DNA from: Inia geoffrensis
Lineage: Eukaryota; Chordata; Mammalia; Artiodactyla; Iniidae
Assembly (NCBI GenBank): GCA_036417435.1
Contig: CM070904.1
Span: forward strand, 130,820,695 to 130,884,694
Reading direction: 5' to 3'
Length of the DNA: 64,000 nucleotides
In this document: positions 38,117-50,364 of the stretch, piece by piece
Numbering within the stretch: the first letter of the stretch is position 1
Layout: each line of letters begins with the position of its first letter
Notes under the pieces: model-generated
The model's input: the letters and a program-made list of their open reading frames with translations, nothing else
Told to the model about the DNA's origin: nothing
The model's database searches: none
Position numbers and translations under genes: made by a program

Positions 38117-38690
38117 TGTATTCATTGCCTCGGGCTACCTAATACATACTAGTATTTATATTGCCTAACATTACAAAATGTGTGGTTTTAGGGAATTCCT
38201 GGGCAGTTAGGATGCCGTCCTTTCACTGCCAAGGGCTCAGGTTCAGTCCTTGGTTGGGGATCCCGCAAGCTGCGCAGTGTGGCCAAAAAAAAAAATAAAA
38301 ATGTGGTTTTAAACCACAGCAATCTATTCTTTTACAGTTTTGGAGGCTAGAGTTCCAAAATCCAGGTGTTGGTAGGGCCATGCTCTCTAGGAAGGCTCTA
38401 GGGAAAAATCCTTTATTGCCTCTTGCAGCCTCTGGTGTTGCTGGCAGCCCCTGGCATTCCTTGACTTACGGACCCATCACTCCAATCATCACATGACCTT
38501 CTTCCTGTGTCTGTGTCTCTTCTCTTCTCATAAGGAAGTCATATTGGGTTTAAGGCCCACCCTGCTCAGGATGCTTAGGATGATCTCATCTTAACTTGAT
38601 TACATCTGCAAAGACCCTATTTCCAAATGAGGTCCCATTCACAGTTTCTGGGTGCACAGAAATCTGGGGAGAAGCTATTCAACCCAGTCC
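38117..38690 (-). repeat. MaLR-type LTR inside an L1
   Basis: TGTATTCATTGCCTCGGGCT, TTTGGAGGCTAGAGTTCC, TCTCATAAGGAAGTC, CTTGATTACATCTGCAAAGA, CCTATTTCCAAATGAGGTC match a reverse MaLR LTR, with a short SINE inserted at 38191. Confidence 0.7.
38191..38301 (+). mobile_element. Short tRNA-derived SINE (CHR-related, about 110 bp)
   Basis: Head GGGAATTCCTGGGCAGTTAG, B-box-like GGTTCAGTCC, end GCAGTGTGGCC then an A-rich tail. Target duplication TGTGGTTTTA at 38181-38190 and 38302-38311. Confidence 0.92.
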
Positions 38691-39000
38691 TGTAAGTGTG
38701 TATGTAGTTTGACTATATTGTGTTGAATTCCCCGCCCCCCCATGGAGTTACCCCGTGGTGGTCTCTCGGTGGCGGTGTGTGGGAGCGCCAGTTTCTCCAC
38801 AGCCAGCAACAAGGTGTGTTGTCAAGCTTTGGAAATTTTGCCAACCTCACACGTGGAAAACAGTACTCAGTGTTCCAGTTTTTATTATGCATAAAGTTGA
38901 GCGTTTTTCTTATGTGTCGATTTGCACATTTTTCTTTTTTGGGGGGACAGTTCATATCTTTGCCCATTTTTTCTAAGGAGCTCTGGTCTTTTTCCCTCTA
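38691..39000 (-). repeat. L1M-type LINE, right piece
   Basis: GCGCCAGTTTCTCCACAGCC, then TTATTATGCATAAAGTTGAG, CACATTTTTC and CATATCTTTGCCCATTTTT match L1 sequence expected after 38116. Confidence 0.55.
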
Positions 39001-39760
39001 TTTTTCCTAGCCAACTTGTCCAGGATTCTCCCTCAATTCTTCTTTGTTGCTGTTTTTCGTGTGGCGAAGTTTTCACGACCCGTGAGAGGGAATCGTGGCT
39101 CACACTAGCCTCTCTAATCCACAGAGCTCTCTGCCCTTACTCATGTAAAACGTTTTTTAAATACGGCAGCTTGGTTTCTGAAACTCCCTGGCTATGCTCT
39201 TCTTCAGTTGTATGCAGACCCTCTCCTTCCCGTTTCTCAGTTGCCCCTTTTCTGGAAACTGATTATTCCACTCCCAGCAGTTTCTCCCGGGTGCAGGGTG
39301 CCCTGGAAGAAAGCCCTGAGAGGTCCACTGTAAGAGTCAACTGGGGCTAGGAGGCTCCACCCCCCTTCACCAGGGACCACTGCAGTCATTGGCTGCTGAG
39401 GTTGGCACTGCCCCGGCCTCCGCGCCCAAATCATGCTTGTGTGCTTTATCGTGAAAACCCCGCGGCTGTTCTGGGGTTTCCCTCTTCCTGGGTCCATCAG
39501 AAGCCCCATTACTTCTCCTGCTTTTTCTTGCACAGACACAAAAACACACAAGTCTTCACGTACTGATAATGGTCTGCTCCCATCTGCTTGTATTTTGAAG
39601 TTCTTAACACTATCTTGTGACCCAGTTTTATTATAAATGTTACCCGTAGCTTTCTGCTTCTCTGTCTAGTTGCCCTGACTATTCTTATGGAGGAATTCAG
39701 AGAGAAGGAAAAGCCACAGTACTGCCAACGTGGCCATCTTCACCTGTCTTTGCTCAATCT
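39001..39760. other. Intergenic, no gene recognised
   Basis: No coding signal or confidently named repeat. Confidence 0.4.
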
Positions 39761-39764
39761 TGAA

Positions 39765-40380
39765 GATTTCTTTATGTGCTCCTGAAATTGTCCCTGATTT
39801 CTGTTTCTGATCTATATTGCAAGCATTTTCTGTCAGATCGTGTGTGTGTGTGTGTGTGTTTTAAACAACGCATGTGGCACATTTTGGTTGCAGAGGTTCT
39901 TTTGTAATTTTTATGTGTTCTATTTTACTCACCTTTTCTTTCATGACATCTGGATTCTGATTCATGATGAAAAAACTCTTCTCCACAGAGGAATTCACTG
40001 TTACCTTCTAGAATTTGTATGATTTCATTTTTCTCGTTTATATTTCTAATTCCTTTGAAGCTTATTGTTGTGTCTGAGATGAGGAATGGTTATTTAATTT
40101 TCTCAGCATCATTTGTTAAAAGGCCAATCACTTTTCCAGCATTTGAAATGGCATCTTTATCATAGACTAAATTTCCCTGTGTACTTGGGTTATTTCTGGA
40201 CTTTTGTTCTGTGGATCAGTCTTTCTATTCATGCACCAACACCCTGAGTTTTCTTTTAAAAAAATACTTTCTCTTTACAGCATTTACTGTGAAATATTGA
40301 AGACGTACCAAAAGGTTTAAAGAGTGAGGCAATGACGACCTGTATACCTATTACCCAGCTTAAGAAAGAAAAAAATCACT
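39765..40380 (-). repeat. L1M-type LINE fragment
   Basis: TCAGCATCATTTGTTAAAAG, GCATCTTTATCATAGACTAA, GGGTTATTTCTGGACTTTTG and CTATTCATGCACCAACACC are L1 landmarks in reverse. A (TG)10 tract sits at 39840-39859. Confidence 0.7.
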
Positions 40381-40950
40381 GTAAGAGCTGAACCCCTCTG
40401 TGTGTGTGTCCCTCCCCCGATCACACCAGTAGAAACATTGCCAGCTTGGACTGAAGGCACATAAAGAAAGGAGGAGTTAGACCAGCAGGAAGCAGATTGA
40501 GGAGACCACTTAGCTGTAAACACCTTTTACCTTTCATGAATAAAGGAAGGATGGCTCAAATTCAGGAGCCAGAGAGATGTGAAAACTATTCCAGAAATGG
40601 TCGCCATTTACCCGACTGAATTCCAGAACTGCTGTGGACCAGTGACTCCTTCATGCCCCCATTTCCCCCCTTTTTCTTGAGCAGGAATATCTACAGCAGT
40701 TGTCCTGTGCCCGTCCCACCTGCAGTGCACAGGGGACAGGGCATGTGTCTCTTTAGTTTCACAGATCTACAGACTGAGAGGAACTGTACTTGAACCACAC
40801 CCTGGGGCCTTGTTCACACCCAGATCTGATTCAGACACTGAGATTCTGGACTTTGAGCTGATGTGAAAATGGAATGGGACTTTGGGGGTCTTGGGAGGAG
40901 TTGAGTGTATTTTTCATGTGAAAGGGATGTAAATCTTTGAGGGCCAGAGG
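40381..40950. other. Intergenic, no gene recognised
   Basis: No coding signal or named repeat. Confidence 0.4.
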
Positions 40951-40954
40951 GCAA

Positions 40955-41475
40955 ACTGGTGGGCAGCCTCTAAGATGACCCCGGTGCCCCTCCACCTCCG
41001 CTTCTGGTAGCCACACCCTCATCCAGTGCTCACAGCCTTTCCAGGAAGTGTGGGCTGTACCTAATGACTTGATTCTGAAGAAGATAAGACAGCAGAGCGA
41101 TGGGATGGCACGTCAATATCCGGTGACAGAAAGACTCTGGTTTTAATTTGTGGTGCTGTCTCCCATCTGAGGGGGCCAGCTGACACCGTGAGCTGATCTG
41201 CAGGGGGCCCGCCTGGCAGGGAACTGAGGGAGGCCTCCAACAAACAGCCCTGAGGCGCTGAACCCTGCCAAGGACCACGTGAAGGGGCGTGGAAGGGCTC
41301 CTTCCCCAGGGCCCTCAAGAGGAGTCAACACCTTAATGACGGCCTGTGAGGGACCCTGAGAGAAGAACCCAACTGAGCCACATCAGGATCCCAAACCTCA
41401 GGGAGTATGAGATGATAAAAGTCTATCGTGTCATCTGCTACATTCTGGGATTTTGTGTTATGTAAATAATTAATA
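40955..41475 (+). repeat. MLT1-type MaLR LTR
   Basis: CAGCCTCTAAGATGACCCC, GGCAGGGAACTGAGGGAGGC, GTGAGGGACCCTGAGAGAAG, GTATGAGATGATAAAAGTC and TTTGTGTTATGTAAATAATT follow MLT1 order through the polyadenylation region to the 3' end. Confidence 0.75.
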
Positions 41476-41865
41476 CAGAATGGAGAGTAAATTCTAGAAA
41501 GCACAGACCCCAGAGAAATGCCTCACGGGAACGTGGGCGGCCCGAGGACAGAGACTGTGTCCCAGAAGCCAGAGCGGTGCCAGGCGCACAGTAGGCACTT
41601 GGTACACGAGCTGCTCCAGGAGGGAGAAGCGCTGACATGGGCTGAGTTGAGTAGGTCTTAGTGGGGTAGTGGGCAGAGTGGATCTAAGTGCGGAGAGAGG
41701 ACAGAATTGAAAGGATCAGGAAGGATGTGGATTCATAATATGGCCTCAGAAATTCAGCTGTGACCTGGGCTTAAACTTGTTTCCAGGCTGCCTCTGGCAC
41801 TGATCCCCAGGAGTCACATAGCTGGAGAGAGTACCCATTGGTACTGAGGGGTCCCCCCAGCCTCT
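41476..41865. other. Intergenic, no gene recognised
   Basis: 41535-41625 has an L2/MIR-like ending (CGCACAGTAGGCACTTGGTA). No gene. Confidence 0.4.
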
Positions 41866-41869
41866 TGTG

Positions 41870-42010
41870 CAACGCTGCTGAGAATGTGAGTTCAAACCTC
41901 TCATACTTACTAGCTGTGTGACCTCCGGATAGGTACCTAACCTCTCTGAGCCTTGGTTCTTCATTTGGAAGAAGATTGCAGGAGATGATGCAAATAAGGT
42001 AGCTTAATAC
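41870..42010 (+). repeat. MIR fragment
   Basis: ACTTACTAGCTGTGTGACCT, then CTAACCTCTCTGAGCCTTGG and TTCATTTGGAAGAAG are MIR core landmarks. Confidence 0.75.
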
Positions 42011-42815
42011 ATGGTCATTCAAATCTAGTTAAATCCAGTTCAAAAATCATCCTCAACTTTATCGGACTCAGCCCCCGACCTCCAAGACATGCAGCAGTGA
42101 CCTTTTCACAGCCTCACACTCCTTCACACTGGCCCCTCCTTCAGCCCATCAGCCTCCCCAGGACAGCTGGGAAGGCGCCCTTCCCAGCAAGGACGCCCAG
42201 AGGAACCTGCCTAGCAGCTTCCTTCCCCTCTGCTCGCCCAAAACCTTCACCGGATTTGCACCCGGATGCTCCAGGCTGATCCTGACCTGCACCCTGAGCC
42301 TCGTACACACGTCCACTTGCTTGGACCATCAGTGCATCCAAAAAGGGACTACAGGCCTGAGGAAGCCGGAAGATTTAGAGCCAAATATAAGGCACACGGA
42401 AGGGGACTCCTCAGAGCCCCAGGTTTCCACTTGAAAAAGTCATTTGGAGGAGGAGGAGGAATTAATTGCCCTGAAATGAAAAATAGAGGATGAGATAAGG
42501 CCCCGCGTGTTAAACTGCTCAACCCAAGGCCTGTCCGAATTCCTCCCGGTAGGAGGGAAATTAAAGATCCTCGCGGTGCGATACCGTCCCCTAGTGGCGC
42601 ATCCTGAGATGGCACCCAGAAGGTTTCCAGGCGGCTCCCGTCTTTGCTTTGGAGGAGAGAAAGCTGAAAATTACTTCCCTACGATCTTGTTGCCTCCAGA
42701 AAACTTAAGTATAATGTTTGCTTTCCACTCTTACAGGTTAAAGAAGCTGTGTCTTAAAACCCCGGGTGAATAAGGTTATGGGACATCCCAACCTAGCGTC
42801 CATCTGGCTGCTTCC
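42011..42815. other. Intergenic, unique; CTCF-like motif inside
   Basis: No gene. 42490-42700 is unique and has scattered CpGs around a CTCF-like site at 42586-42601. Confidence 0.4.
42586..42601 (-). promoter_or_regulatory. CTCF-like motif
   Basis: On the minus strand it reads TGCGCCACTAGGGGAC. The core CCACTAGGGG fits the CTCF pattern (CCASYAGRGGGC) with one mismatch. Confidence 0.35.
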
Positions 42816-42819
42816 ATCC

Positions 42820-43015
42820 GGCTAGCAATAATCACCTCGTTGCAGCCCAAACGCTGCACTAAGAGTAACCTAATCCAATCCTCAGAGCGGCCTTGCAGGG
42901 CAGCCCCGGTGTTGCCTCGGTTTGACAGGAGCAGAAGTAGCCTCAGAGGGGCTAAGGGTCTCGCCCAAGGTCAGTGATAGGATACTGAGGCTGGGATCCC
43001 AAAACTTCTGCTGTA
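42820..43015 (-). repeat. MIR fragment
   Basis: GAGCGGCCTTGCAGGGCAG, GACAGGAGCAGAAGTAGCCT and GCCCAAGGTCAGTGATAGG resemble the MIR core in reverse orientation. Confidence 0.55.
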
Positions 43016-43178
43016 AGTTGTGTGGGAAACACTTGATGGTTTCAGCTTTGATTCCACCAATACACGATGAGTTCTGTTTGGTTTCCAAAATTCCTACATT
43101 TCTTTCCCCACCAAAAACTGACTTTCTGTTAGTCAACTCCAGATTCCAGTCTGCTTTTAGGAATGTATAAATCATCCC

Positions 43179-43181
<3 letters not shown>

Positions 43182-43236
<55 letters not shown>

Positions 43237-43244
43237 GGGGGGGG
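43182..43244 (+). repeat. (GA)n microsatellite with terminal G11
   Basis: About 26 GA units with one AAAG interruption, then 11 G at 43234-43244. Poly-Ser/Leu frames across it are artefacts. Confidence 0.97.
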
Positions 43245-45035
43245 AGAGTATTGATCATATGCAGTTTGCAAGGGAGCTGGGTTAGGCTCTGTGGGACAGC
43301 AAAAGCAGCAGGAGCCTCACATTCTGGGCAAGTGGTTCGCACAGTCCAGTGGGCATAGGGTCACCCGGGTGACTCTGGTGGCTGCAAAGCATGGCTACCA
43401 TCAGACTCCCAGCTGAGAAATCAAGTGAAACCCAGGGTTCATTACCACGTGCATGCTGTGGCCGTGAGCCTTGGGTCAGGCTTGCAGGTCACAGCGATTC
43501 ACTCCGGCACAAAGTCTGCTGGGACCTGGGGAGCCCTGAGCAAACAGGAGGCAGGAAAGAAGGATGAACAGGGAGAGAAGTGCCTAAGGAAGATACCGTC
43601 TCGATTCCACCTCTGGAGATGCTCATCAAGCCTATGGGGCATGACATCCTTGTGCGGGAACGAAGGCTGCCACCAACCTATTCACCCTGATTACTCAAAG
43701 TTGCTCACCAACTCCGATCCTAAGAGGGGATTCTAAGACCACATCCAGGCTCCATTGGAAAGAAGGCTGTGGTTGATTAGTAATGGCTGCAGCAGGGGCA
43801 GCATCCACGCCATGAATTTGCCTTTTCTGGTTCCAAGAGAGTTGTCTGTACTCAGGCTGAAGATGGAGGAGGTGACCTAATGCAAGGGGAGGAAAGTCAA
43901 GGGTACTGGACGGAGTATGGAGTCCTAACCCAGTGGGAATGGGTTGGGTCCTGGGTGGTCCTACAATCCAGGAAGAGTGAAGAGGACAGAAGCTATCAGC
44001 ATAAACCATGAGGAAGTGTTGCAGGACAGAAGGCAGATGTCCAGGCAGAGGCTCTGGGTGCTACTGGGGAGGGCAGAGGGGGATCCTGGGAGGTGACATC
44101 ATGAATGTCCTGTGCTGGGCTCCCTGAAAACAAGAGAAGTTCCAGCCACGACCCTGTCCTGAGGTTTGGGTGCATGCAAGGAGCCAGATCCGCCCCCCCC
44201 CCCCAGGTGGGGAGGGGAGAGCAGCACCGAGACACCCTTTTGTCTTGAGAAAGGTCCTCTTCATCAAATGGCCACCGGAGCTGAAAGTACCAGAAGACCC
44301 TGTTGCAAAGAGATGAAAACACAGAAGGAAATGAAGCAAGAATTAATGGACAGAGAGGAAGGGCAAGCAAGGCCAGGTCCTGGTCTCAGGGAATAAACGA
44401 AAGTGAACACATGCAGTCAGCATTCACTCAACATTGAGCACCTACTATGTTACGATGTGCTCACAATACAAGAGTGTGGCACTGCCCCCATGGAGCTTAC
44501 AGAATTAAAATAAAACTAGCAACGACAAAGCATAATGAACTGTTTACATTCCCTCTCATGTTGTTAGCCAAGAGACTCATCTTTACCGAGGAAATAAATA
44601 ATGAGTATGAGAAGGGGCTTTAAATGATGACATTTTTCTAGAAGACTGCCCTGTTCCCTGTCCATCCCTGGCCTCGCTTTCCCTTGTACATCTTCTATTC
44701 TTCCCTGCTTTATTTATAATGCCTTTGCTTCTACCACTGCCATCATTTTTTTTTTTTACCACTTTTCTTTATTCCTCCAAACTTCCCCTAACATTTATCT
44801 GCCCTTAGCTCCAGGGCCTTTCAGAAGTTTTGCAAAAATGTTCTCTTTTATTATTCAACTGTGAACACAAGCATTAGTCAAAAGGGGGAAAAAAGAAAGA
44901 GACCAAAAAAAAAGAAAAGAAAAGAAAGAGAAATGTCCTATTTTTTAAGTTTGGATTGTTAAAGTTAAGACTTGGGGCAAAAAAATCATTAAAATAATTT
45001 TACAATATTTTAAAAAATCTTAAAAGAAAATATTG
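43245..45035. other. Intergenic, no gene recognised
   Basis: A C12 run lies at 44193-44204. 44420-44520 (CACCTACTATGTTACGATGT) resembles a common decayed repeat ending. No gene. Confidence 0.4.
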
Positions 45036-45039
45036 TTTC

Positions 45040-45470
45040 ACTGATCATTTATCCCCCTAACCTTACAAGAGTTTTCAATTCTATGTTCCCTTCCAATATT
45101 TATCCATAAATCTAGTCTGGAACATACTAATAGCCAAGAGGTATATATAGTATCATTTTCCATGTTTTTCTTAATATTATCTCAGAAAGACTACTTTTAC
45201 AAAGACTTTATGTTGATGAATTTAATTGCTGCAAAAATCCCCTTGAATTGATTGACCGTGACATGTTTAGCCATTCACCTATTAAACATTTAGGTCACGT
45301 TAAGGGCTTCAGCCGTTGTATTTACGTTGCTGTGCCATTTTTAGCTATGTTTACTTCCTCTTTTGCAATGGCCCCCTCAGGATAACTTCCCAGGGGCAGA
45401 GCTCTACGTTGAGACTAAGATCATATTGCTAACTTACTTTCCAAAATGGCGGCATCCACCAGCAACGCCA
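45040..45470. repeat. Possible old L1 fragment
   Basis: TTAGCCATTCACCTATTAAA, ATTTAGGTCACGTTAAGG and TTCCAAAATGGCGGCATCC are L1M-like, but weakly so. Confidence 0.4.
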
Positions 45471-45629
45471 CCCACAGGGGATGACTTTGCCAAGAGCTCC
45501 ATTTGTGATTTTACCACACAGAGACCCAAACACCCTCTAAGTCAATGGGCCAATGGCAGTACATCAGTACCACCTTCCTGCTCTTGGCCACATCGGCACC
45601 CCCCAAATCCCTGGGCCTCCAGAGGACCA

Positions 45630-45812
45630 CGCATGCTTTGTGACCGCCTGGAGGGGTGGGATAGGGAGGGAAGGAGGGAGGGAGGGAGACGCAAGAGGGA
45701 AGAAATATGCGAACGTGTGTATATGTATAACTGATTCACTTTGGTATAAAGTAGAAACTGACACACCATTGTAGAGCAATTATACCCCAATAAAGATGTT
45801 AAAAAAAAAAAA
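45630..45812 (+). repeat. Cetartiodactyl L1 3'-end fragment
   Basis: GCTTTGTGACCGCCTGGAGG, GGAGACGCAAGAGGG, ATGTATAACTGATTCAC, CATTGTAGAGCAATTATACC and CCAATAAAGATGTT with an A tail. 5'-truncated at the 3' UTR. Confidence 0.85.
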
Positions 45813-46189
45813 GTAAGGAAAATATTACATATTGAAGTCATACAAAATCTTCAAATAAAATCTTTTTAAATTATGAAATAAAAAAAAAAATACACTCCTC
45901 AACTCTGCTGAGAGTTATCGGTGGCTCAGGAATTAAAAATGCATCCCTTTCCCTCCCTGCCTGTTCTGCTCACCCTGTGACAGAGGCAGCTGCCCACGAG
46001 CCGAGTTTATTTTCCACCCTTAGTGTGAAGCCCAGGTGCTTGCCACAGAGGAGGGCTGGTTCAAGACTGGCCCACTGCTGCGGCTGCTTCCTTGCAACTC
46101 TGAAGCAGACCTGTGTTGTCATCACACTCCACCCATGGCTCTTTTGTGGCCCATCCTCTTTCCCCAGGTCCTGCTGCCTCCTGCCAGTT

Positions 46190-48272
46190 CCTTTCTGTCT
46201 CTATGGATTTGCCTATTCTGAATATTTCATATAAAGAGAATCATACTGTATTTGGTCATTTGCAATTGGCTTATTTCATTTAACACAACATTTTCAAGAT
46301 TCCTCCAGGTTGTAGCACATGTCAGTACTTCTGTTTTTATTGCCCAATCGTATTCCACTGTACAGATATATCACATTTTATTATCAATTCATCAATTGAT
46401 AGACGTTTGGATTGTTTTTACTTTTTGGCTATTATGAATAATGCTGCGATAAACATCTACGTAAATGTTTTGTGTGGACATATTTTCATTTCTCTTGGAT
46501 ATATACCTAGGAATAGAAGTGCTAGATCACATGATATCTCTATGTTTAAACTTTTGAGGAAGTTCCAGACTGTTTTCTAAAGAAATCGCACCGTATCACA
46601 GACTCACCAGCAGTGTATGAGTGTTTCAACTTCTCCATATCCTCACACATTTTTCTGCCTTTTTTATTATAACCACCATAGTGGGTGGGAAGTAATATCT
46701 CATTTTGGGTCTGATTTGCATTTTCCTAACCAGTAGTGATGTTGAGCGTCTTTTCATGTGCTTATCGGACATTTGTACATCTTCTCTGAAGAAATGACTA
46801 CGTAAACCCTTTGTCTACTCTTAAATTTGGTTATTTGCCACTCTACTTTTGAGTTATTCTAAACCCAAGTCCCCTGTCCAACATATGATTTATAAAATTT
46901 TCTTGCATTCTTCGGTTGTCTTTTCACTTTCTTGATATGTCTTTTGAAGCATAAAAGGTTTTAAGTTTGATAACATCTAACTCATCTATTTTTTCTCTTG
47001 ATGCCTGTGCTTTTGGTGTCATATTTGAGAAACCAGTGCCTAATCCCAGGTCATGAAGACTTAACGCTATGTTTTCTTCTAACAGTTTTATAGTTTTACC
47101 TCTTACATTGAAGACCTTGATCCAGTTTGAGTTTATTATTGGATCTAGTATGAGTTAGGCGTCCAACTTTTTTCTTTTGCATATGGATATCTAGTTGTCA
47201 CAGCACCATTTGTTGAGAAGACTATTCTTTCACACACAGAATGGTCTTGGCAGCCTGGTCAAAAATTTACTGAATGTAAATGCATGGGTTTATTTCTGGA
47301 CTCTCAATCTGTCCCATTGATCTATATATCTCCTCTAATTATCCATTAACCTACATATCTACTATGTATTGATTACTATAACTTTGTAGTTAAGTTTTTA
47401 CATTGAAAAGTGTGAGACTTACTATTCTTTTATAAATTACTTTATTTATTTATTTTTGGCTGTGCTGGGTCTCCATTGCTGTGTGCGGGCTTTCTCTAGT
47501 TGTGGTGAGCGGGGGCTACTCTTTGTTGCGGTGCGCGGGCTTCTCATTGTGGTGGCTTCTCTTGCTGCAGAGCACGGGCTCTAGAGCTCGTGGGCTTCAG
47601 TAGTTGTGGCACGTGGACTCAGTAGCTGAGGCTCACGGGCTCAGTAGTTGAGGCTCGCGGGCTCTAGAACATAGGCTCAGTAGTTGTGGCACATGGGCTT
47701 AGTTGCTCCAAGGCATGTGGGATCTCCATGGACCAGGGCTCGAACCCGTGTCCCCTACATTGGAGGGCGGATTCTTAACCACTGTGCCACCAAGGAAGTC
47801 TGAAACCTACTGTTCTTAATTTTCAAGATTGTTTAGACTATTCCCTGTGCCTTGAATTTGAACAGGAATTTTGTGATCATCTTGTCAATATCTGCAAAGA
47901 AACCAGCTGTGATTTTGATCAGGATTGCACTAAATCTGAATGTGAGTAGTGTAGCCATCATAATATAAAGTCTTCCAATCCATGGAAAAGAGATGCATTT
48001 CCATTTCTTTAAGCCTTCCTTAATTTCTTTGAACAGTGCTTTATAGTTTTCAGAGTATAAATTTTGCACTTAGTGTGTTAACTTTATTCCTAAGTATCTC
48101 ATTCTTTCCATGCTATTGTAAATGAAGTTGTTTTCTTAATTTCAGTTTGTTCATGGTTACTGTATAGAAATCAATTATTTTGTATATTGATCATCTATTC
48201 CTTCAATCTTGCTGAACTCATTTATTAATTCTAGTTTTTTCAGTGGATTCCTTAGGAACTAGGTGAAATTTT
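46190..48272 (-). repeat. L1M-type LINE with ORF2 end, interrupted by a SINE
   Basis: About 1.7 kb of L1 in reverse orientation around the SINE at 47430. 48069-47833 retains an L1 ORF2 C-terminal remnant on the minus strand (NYKALFKEIKEGLKKWKCIS, PWIGRLYI). 46190-47420 carries the ancient 3' UTR (TTTTGGCTATTATGAATAAT, TTGGATATATACCTAGGA, GTTGAGCGTCTTTTCATG). 5'-truncated; no active coding sequence. Confidence 0.9.
47430..47804 (-). mobile_element. CHR-type SINE (long, about 375 bp)
   Basis: Long type in reverse, with several internal near-repeats of GCTCAGTAGTTG(A/T)GG. Target duplication ACTTACTATTCTT at 47417-47429 and ACCTACTGTTCTT at 47805-47817 (two differences), so an older copy. Confidence 0.94.
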
Positions 48273-49358
48273 GGAGTCCCGAATTAGCCATCTTCCCATT
48301 TCCAACCCCTTGATGACAACTGTGCTTCTCCTCTGAGAACCGTTGGGAGACGAGGGGCAACTTTCAGAAGTGGGGGCTAAGCTAAGGGTAATGGGTATGA
48401 GACCTACACTTTCCAGCCTCAGGAGCCCACGCTTCCCTGATGCATGATGACCCATCCTTCATCCCAAGCGCACTGGGAAAAACAGCCTCCCGCCAGCCCC
48501 AAGGCGGCATCTCCGGGGAGCAGAGCTTCCTTCTGGTGGCCTCTTCTCTACTGTCTTGCTTTTGCAGCATTTCTATATCTCTTCTGAGTCCTACCTCCTG
48601 GGATTACTGCCCTCTATACCACACTGCCCTTTATCATACCCCTTCACTCCATTATTGAAAGTTTGGGGGTAAAAACATAGGTACGGCACCATCAGTAACA
48701 ACTTAAAACTGAATGTCAGCCACTGCAGCCCTGGAGATCCATCAGCCCTTCATGATCACTTGGAATTCTCTGCATGTAAGCCAAGTCTCACCATAGGCCC
48801 CCAATTACTCCATTCCCCTCACACCCAGAGCCCTCTTTCCCTCTCCAAGACTCTCTTCCTTACCCGCTGTAGCTCCCAGCCTCCAATTCCCAAATCCCTG
48901 TACCTGTCTGTTAAAGAAGAGTTTGGTCCTCTGACTGACACCCCAAACTCTACCTCTAACCTGTGATTGTATTTGCAAAGCTTTATGGTGATTTTCTGTT
49001 CAGCAAAAAAACCCTCTATCGGCTTCACCTTTTAGCAAAACCCATATTACCTGCCAAAGCTTTAAAATCATAGTTTTCCCTTTAAAAGATCAAACTGCTG
49101 GAATCAGGTGAAATTTCAGGTTCTGAATTCTCCATCTTCCCACTGGATCCTTCTTAGTCAGAAGTAGGTTGGGAGCCATTATCACATGTTGAAAGTTCAA
49201 AGTCCGGCTCCTCACACTTGGCGGAATGATCTCAGAATCATTCTGCCCTGAGTCTTTCTCTCTTCTGCATGGTTAATGAAACTTTGTTGCTTTATTCCTT
49301 CAAAATATCTCTAGTTATACTAGCTATTTGATACCTTCCTATTTAAGGTTGCCTATTT
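48273..49358. other. Intergenic, no gene recognised
   Basis: No coding signal or named repeat. Confidence 0.4.
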
Positions 49359-49365
49359 TGTAGTC

Positions 49366-49583
49366 TTTTTTTTTTTTTTTTTTTTTTTTTTGTGGTACGC
49401 GGGCCTCTCACTGTTGTGGCCTCTCCCATTGTGGAGCACAGGCTCCGGACACGCAGGCTCAGTGGCCATGGCTCACGGGCCCAGCCGCTCCATGGCGTGT
49501 GGGATCTTCCCGGACCGGGGCACGAACCCGTGTCCCCCGCATCGGCAGGCGGACTCTCAACCACTGCACCACCAGGGGAGCCC
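49366..49583 (-). mobile_element. CHR-type SINE (short)
   Basis: T run of about 26 at the left. Target duplication TGTAGTC at 49359-49365 and 49584-49590. Few CpGs lost; looks young. Confidence 0.94.
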
Positions 49584-49590
49584 TGTAGTC

Positions 49591-50364
49591 ATTTTTTATT
49601 TTTATATTCCATCCAATGCATTATTAAACACAATCATTTCCACGTGGAAACAGTGTTGATTCTGCAAAAATAATCAGTAAAGCCATCACTGTCTTAGCAT
49701 CCTTAATAATTTTATCTTCTAGCTTGTGTTTGGTAAATGAAGTCCACAGGGACAGTGGAAACACAAGCAAAGAGACACATGCAGTGTGTTGTCTGCCATT
49801 CCAGAGCGTGTTTAAAATACCCCATGAATCTAGAATTCTCAGTGGATCCCCAACGGTGGGAATTCACCCACCCAAGACTCAACATGAGTGCAAGGCAAAT
49901 GTGTTATGTCTTCAATAGAGTACGCTGGGTGCTGACGTCCCTAAAAGGCCACATTTTTCCCTTAGAACCTGAACTGGCTTCAAATGCATAATGTAGACAA
50001 TGGTGTCCTAAGAAACACGAATAATCAAGGAACCCGATCATATTCTTTCTTACTTGTGTTACTTCCTTGTATGATGCTAAATAATCCTATGTTTTGAAAA
50101 CAATAACGTAACAGTGAAGGGCAAGATAGGGCAACCCATAGTTCCTTTTACTTTCGTCTTCCTTCACACATCCATAAGCCTAAATAAGCTAGGGAGTGCT
50201 GGTAGGGCTTCTGCAAAAAACAAAGTGTGGTAAAAACAGTTGAGTTCATTTTGTGAAGCATTCCCATGGTTCTGATAAGGATAAAATACACACACATGTA
50301 CGAGCTATGAAATACAAATTGTGTGATTTCTGTGATTCCACATATCAGTTAAATGCACTTAAAA
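49591..50364. other. Intergenic, no gene recognised
   Basis: No coding signal or named repeat. Confidence 0.4.

Noticed and set aside
43182..43244. Possible low-complexity protein from the GA tract
   Set aside because: Poly-Ser/Leu translation of a microsatellite.
47833..48069. 78-codon minus-strand frame resembling a protein
   Set aside because: It is the decayed C-terminal end of L1 ORF2, not a cellular gene.
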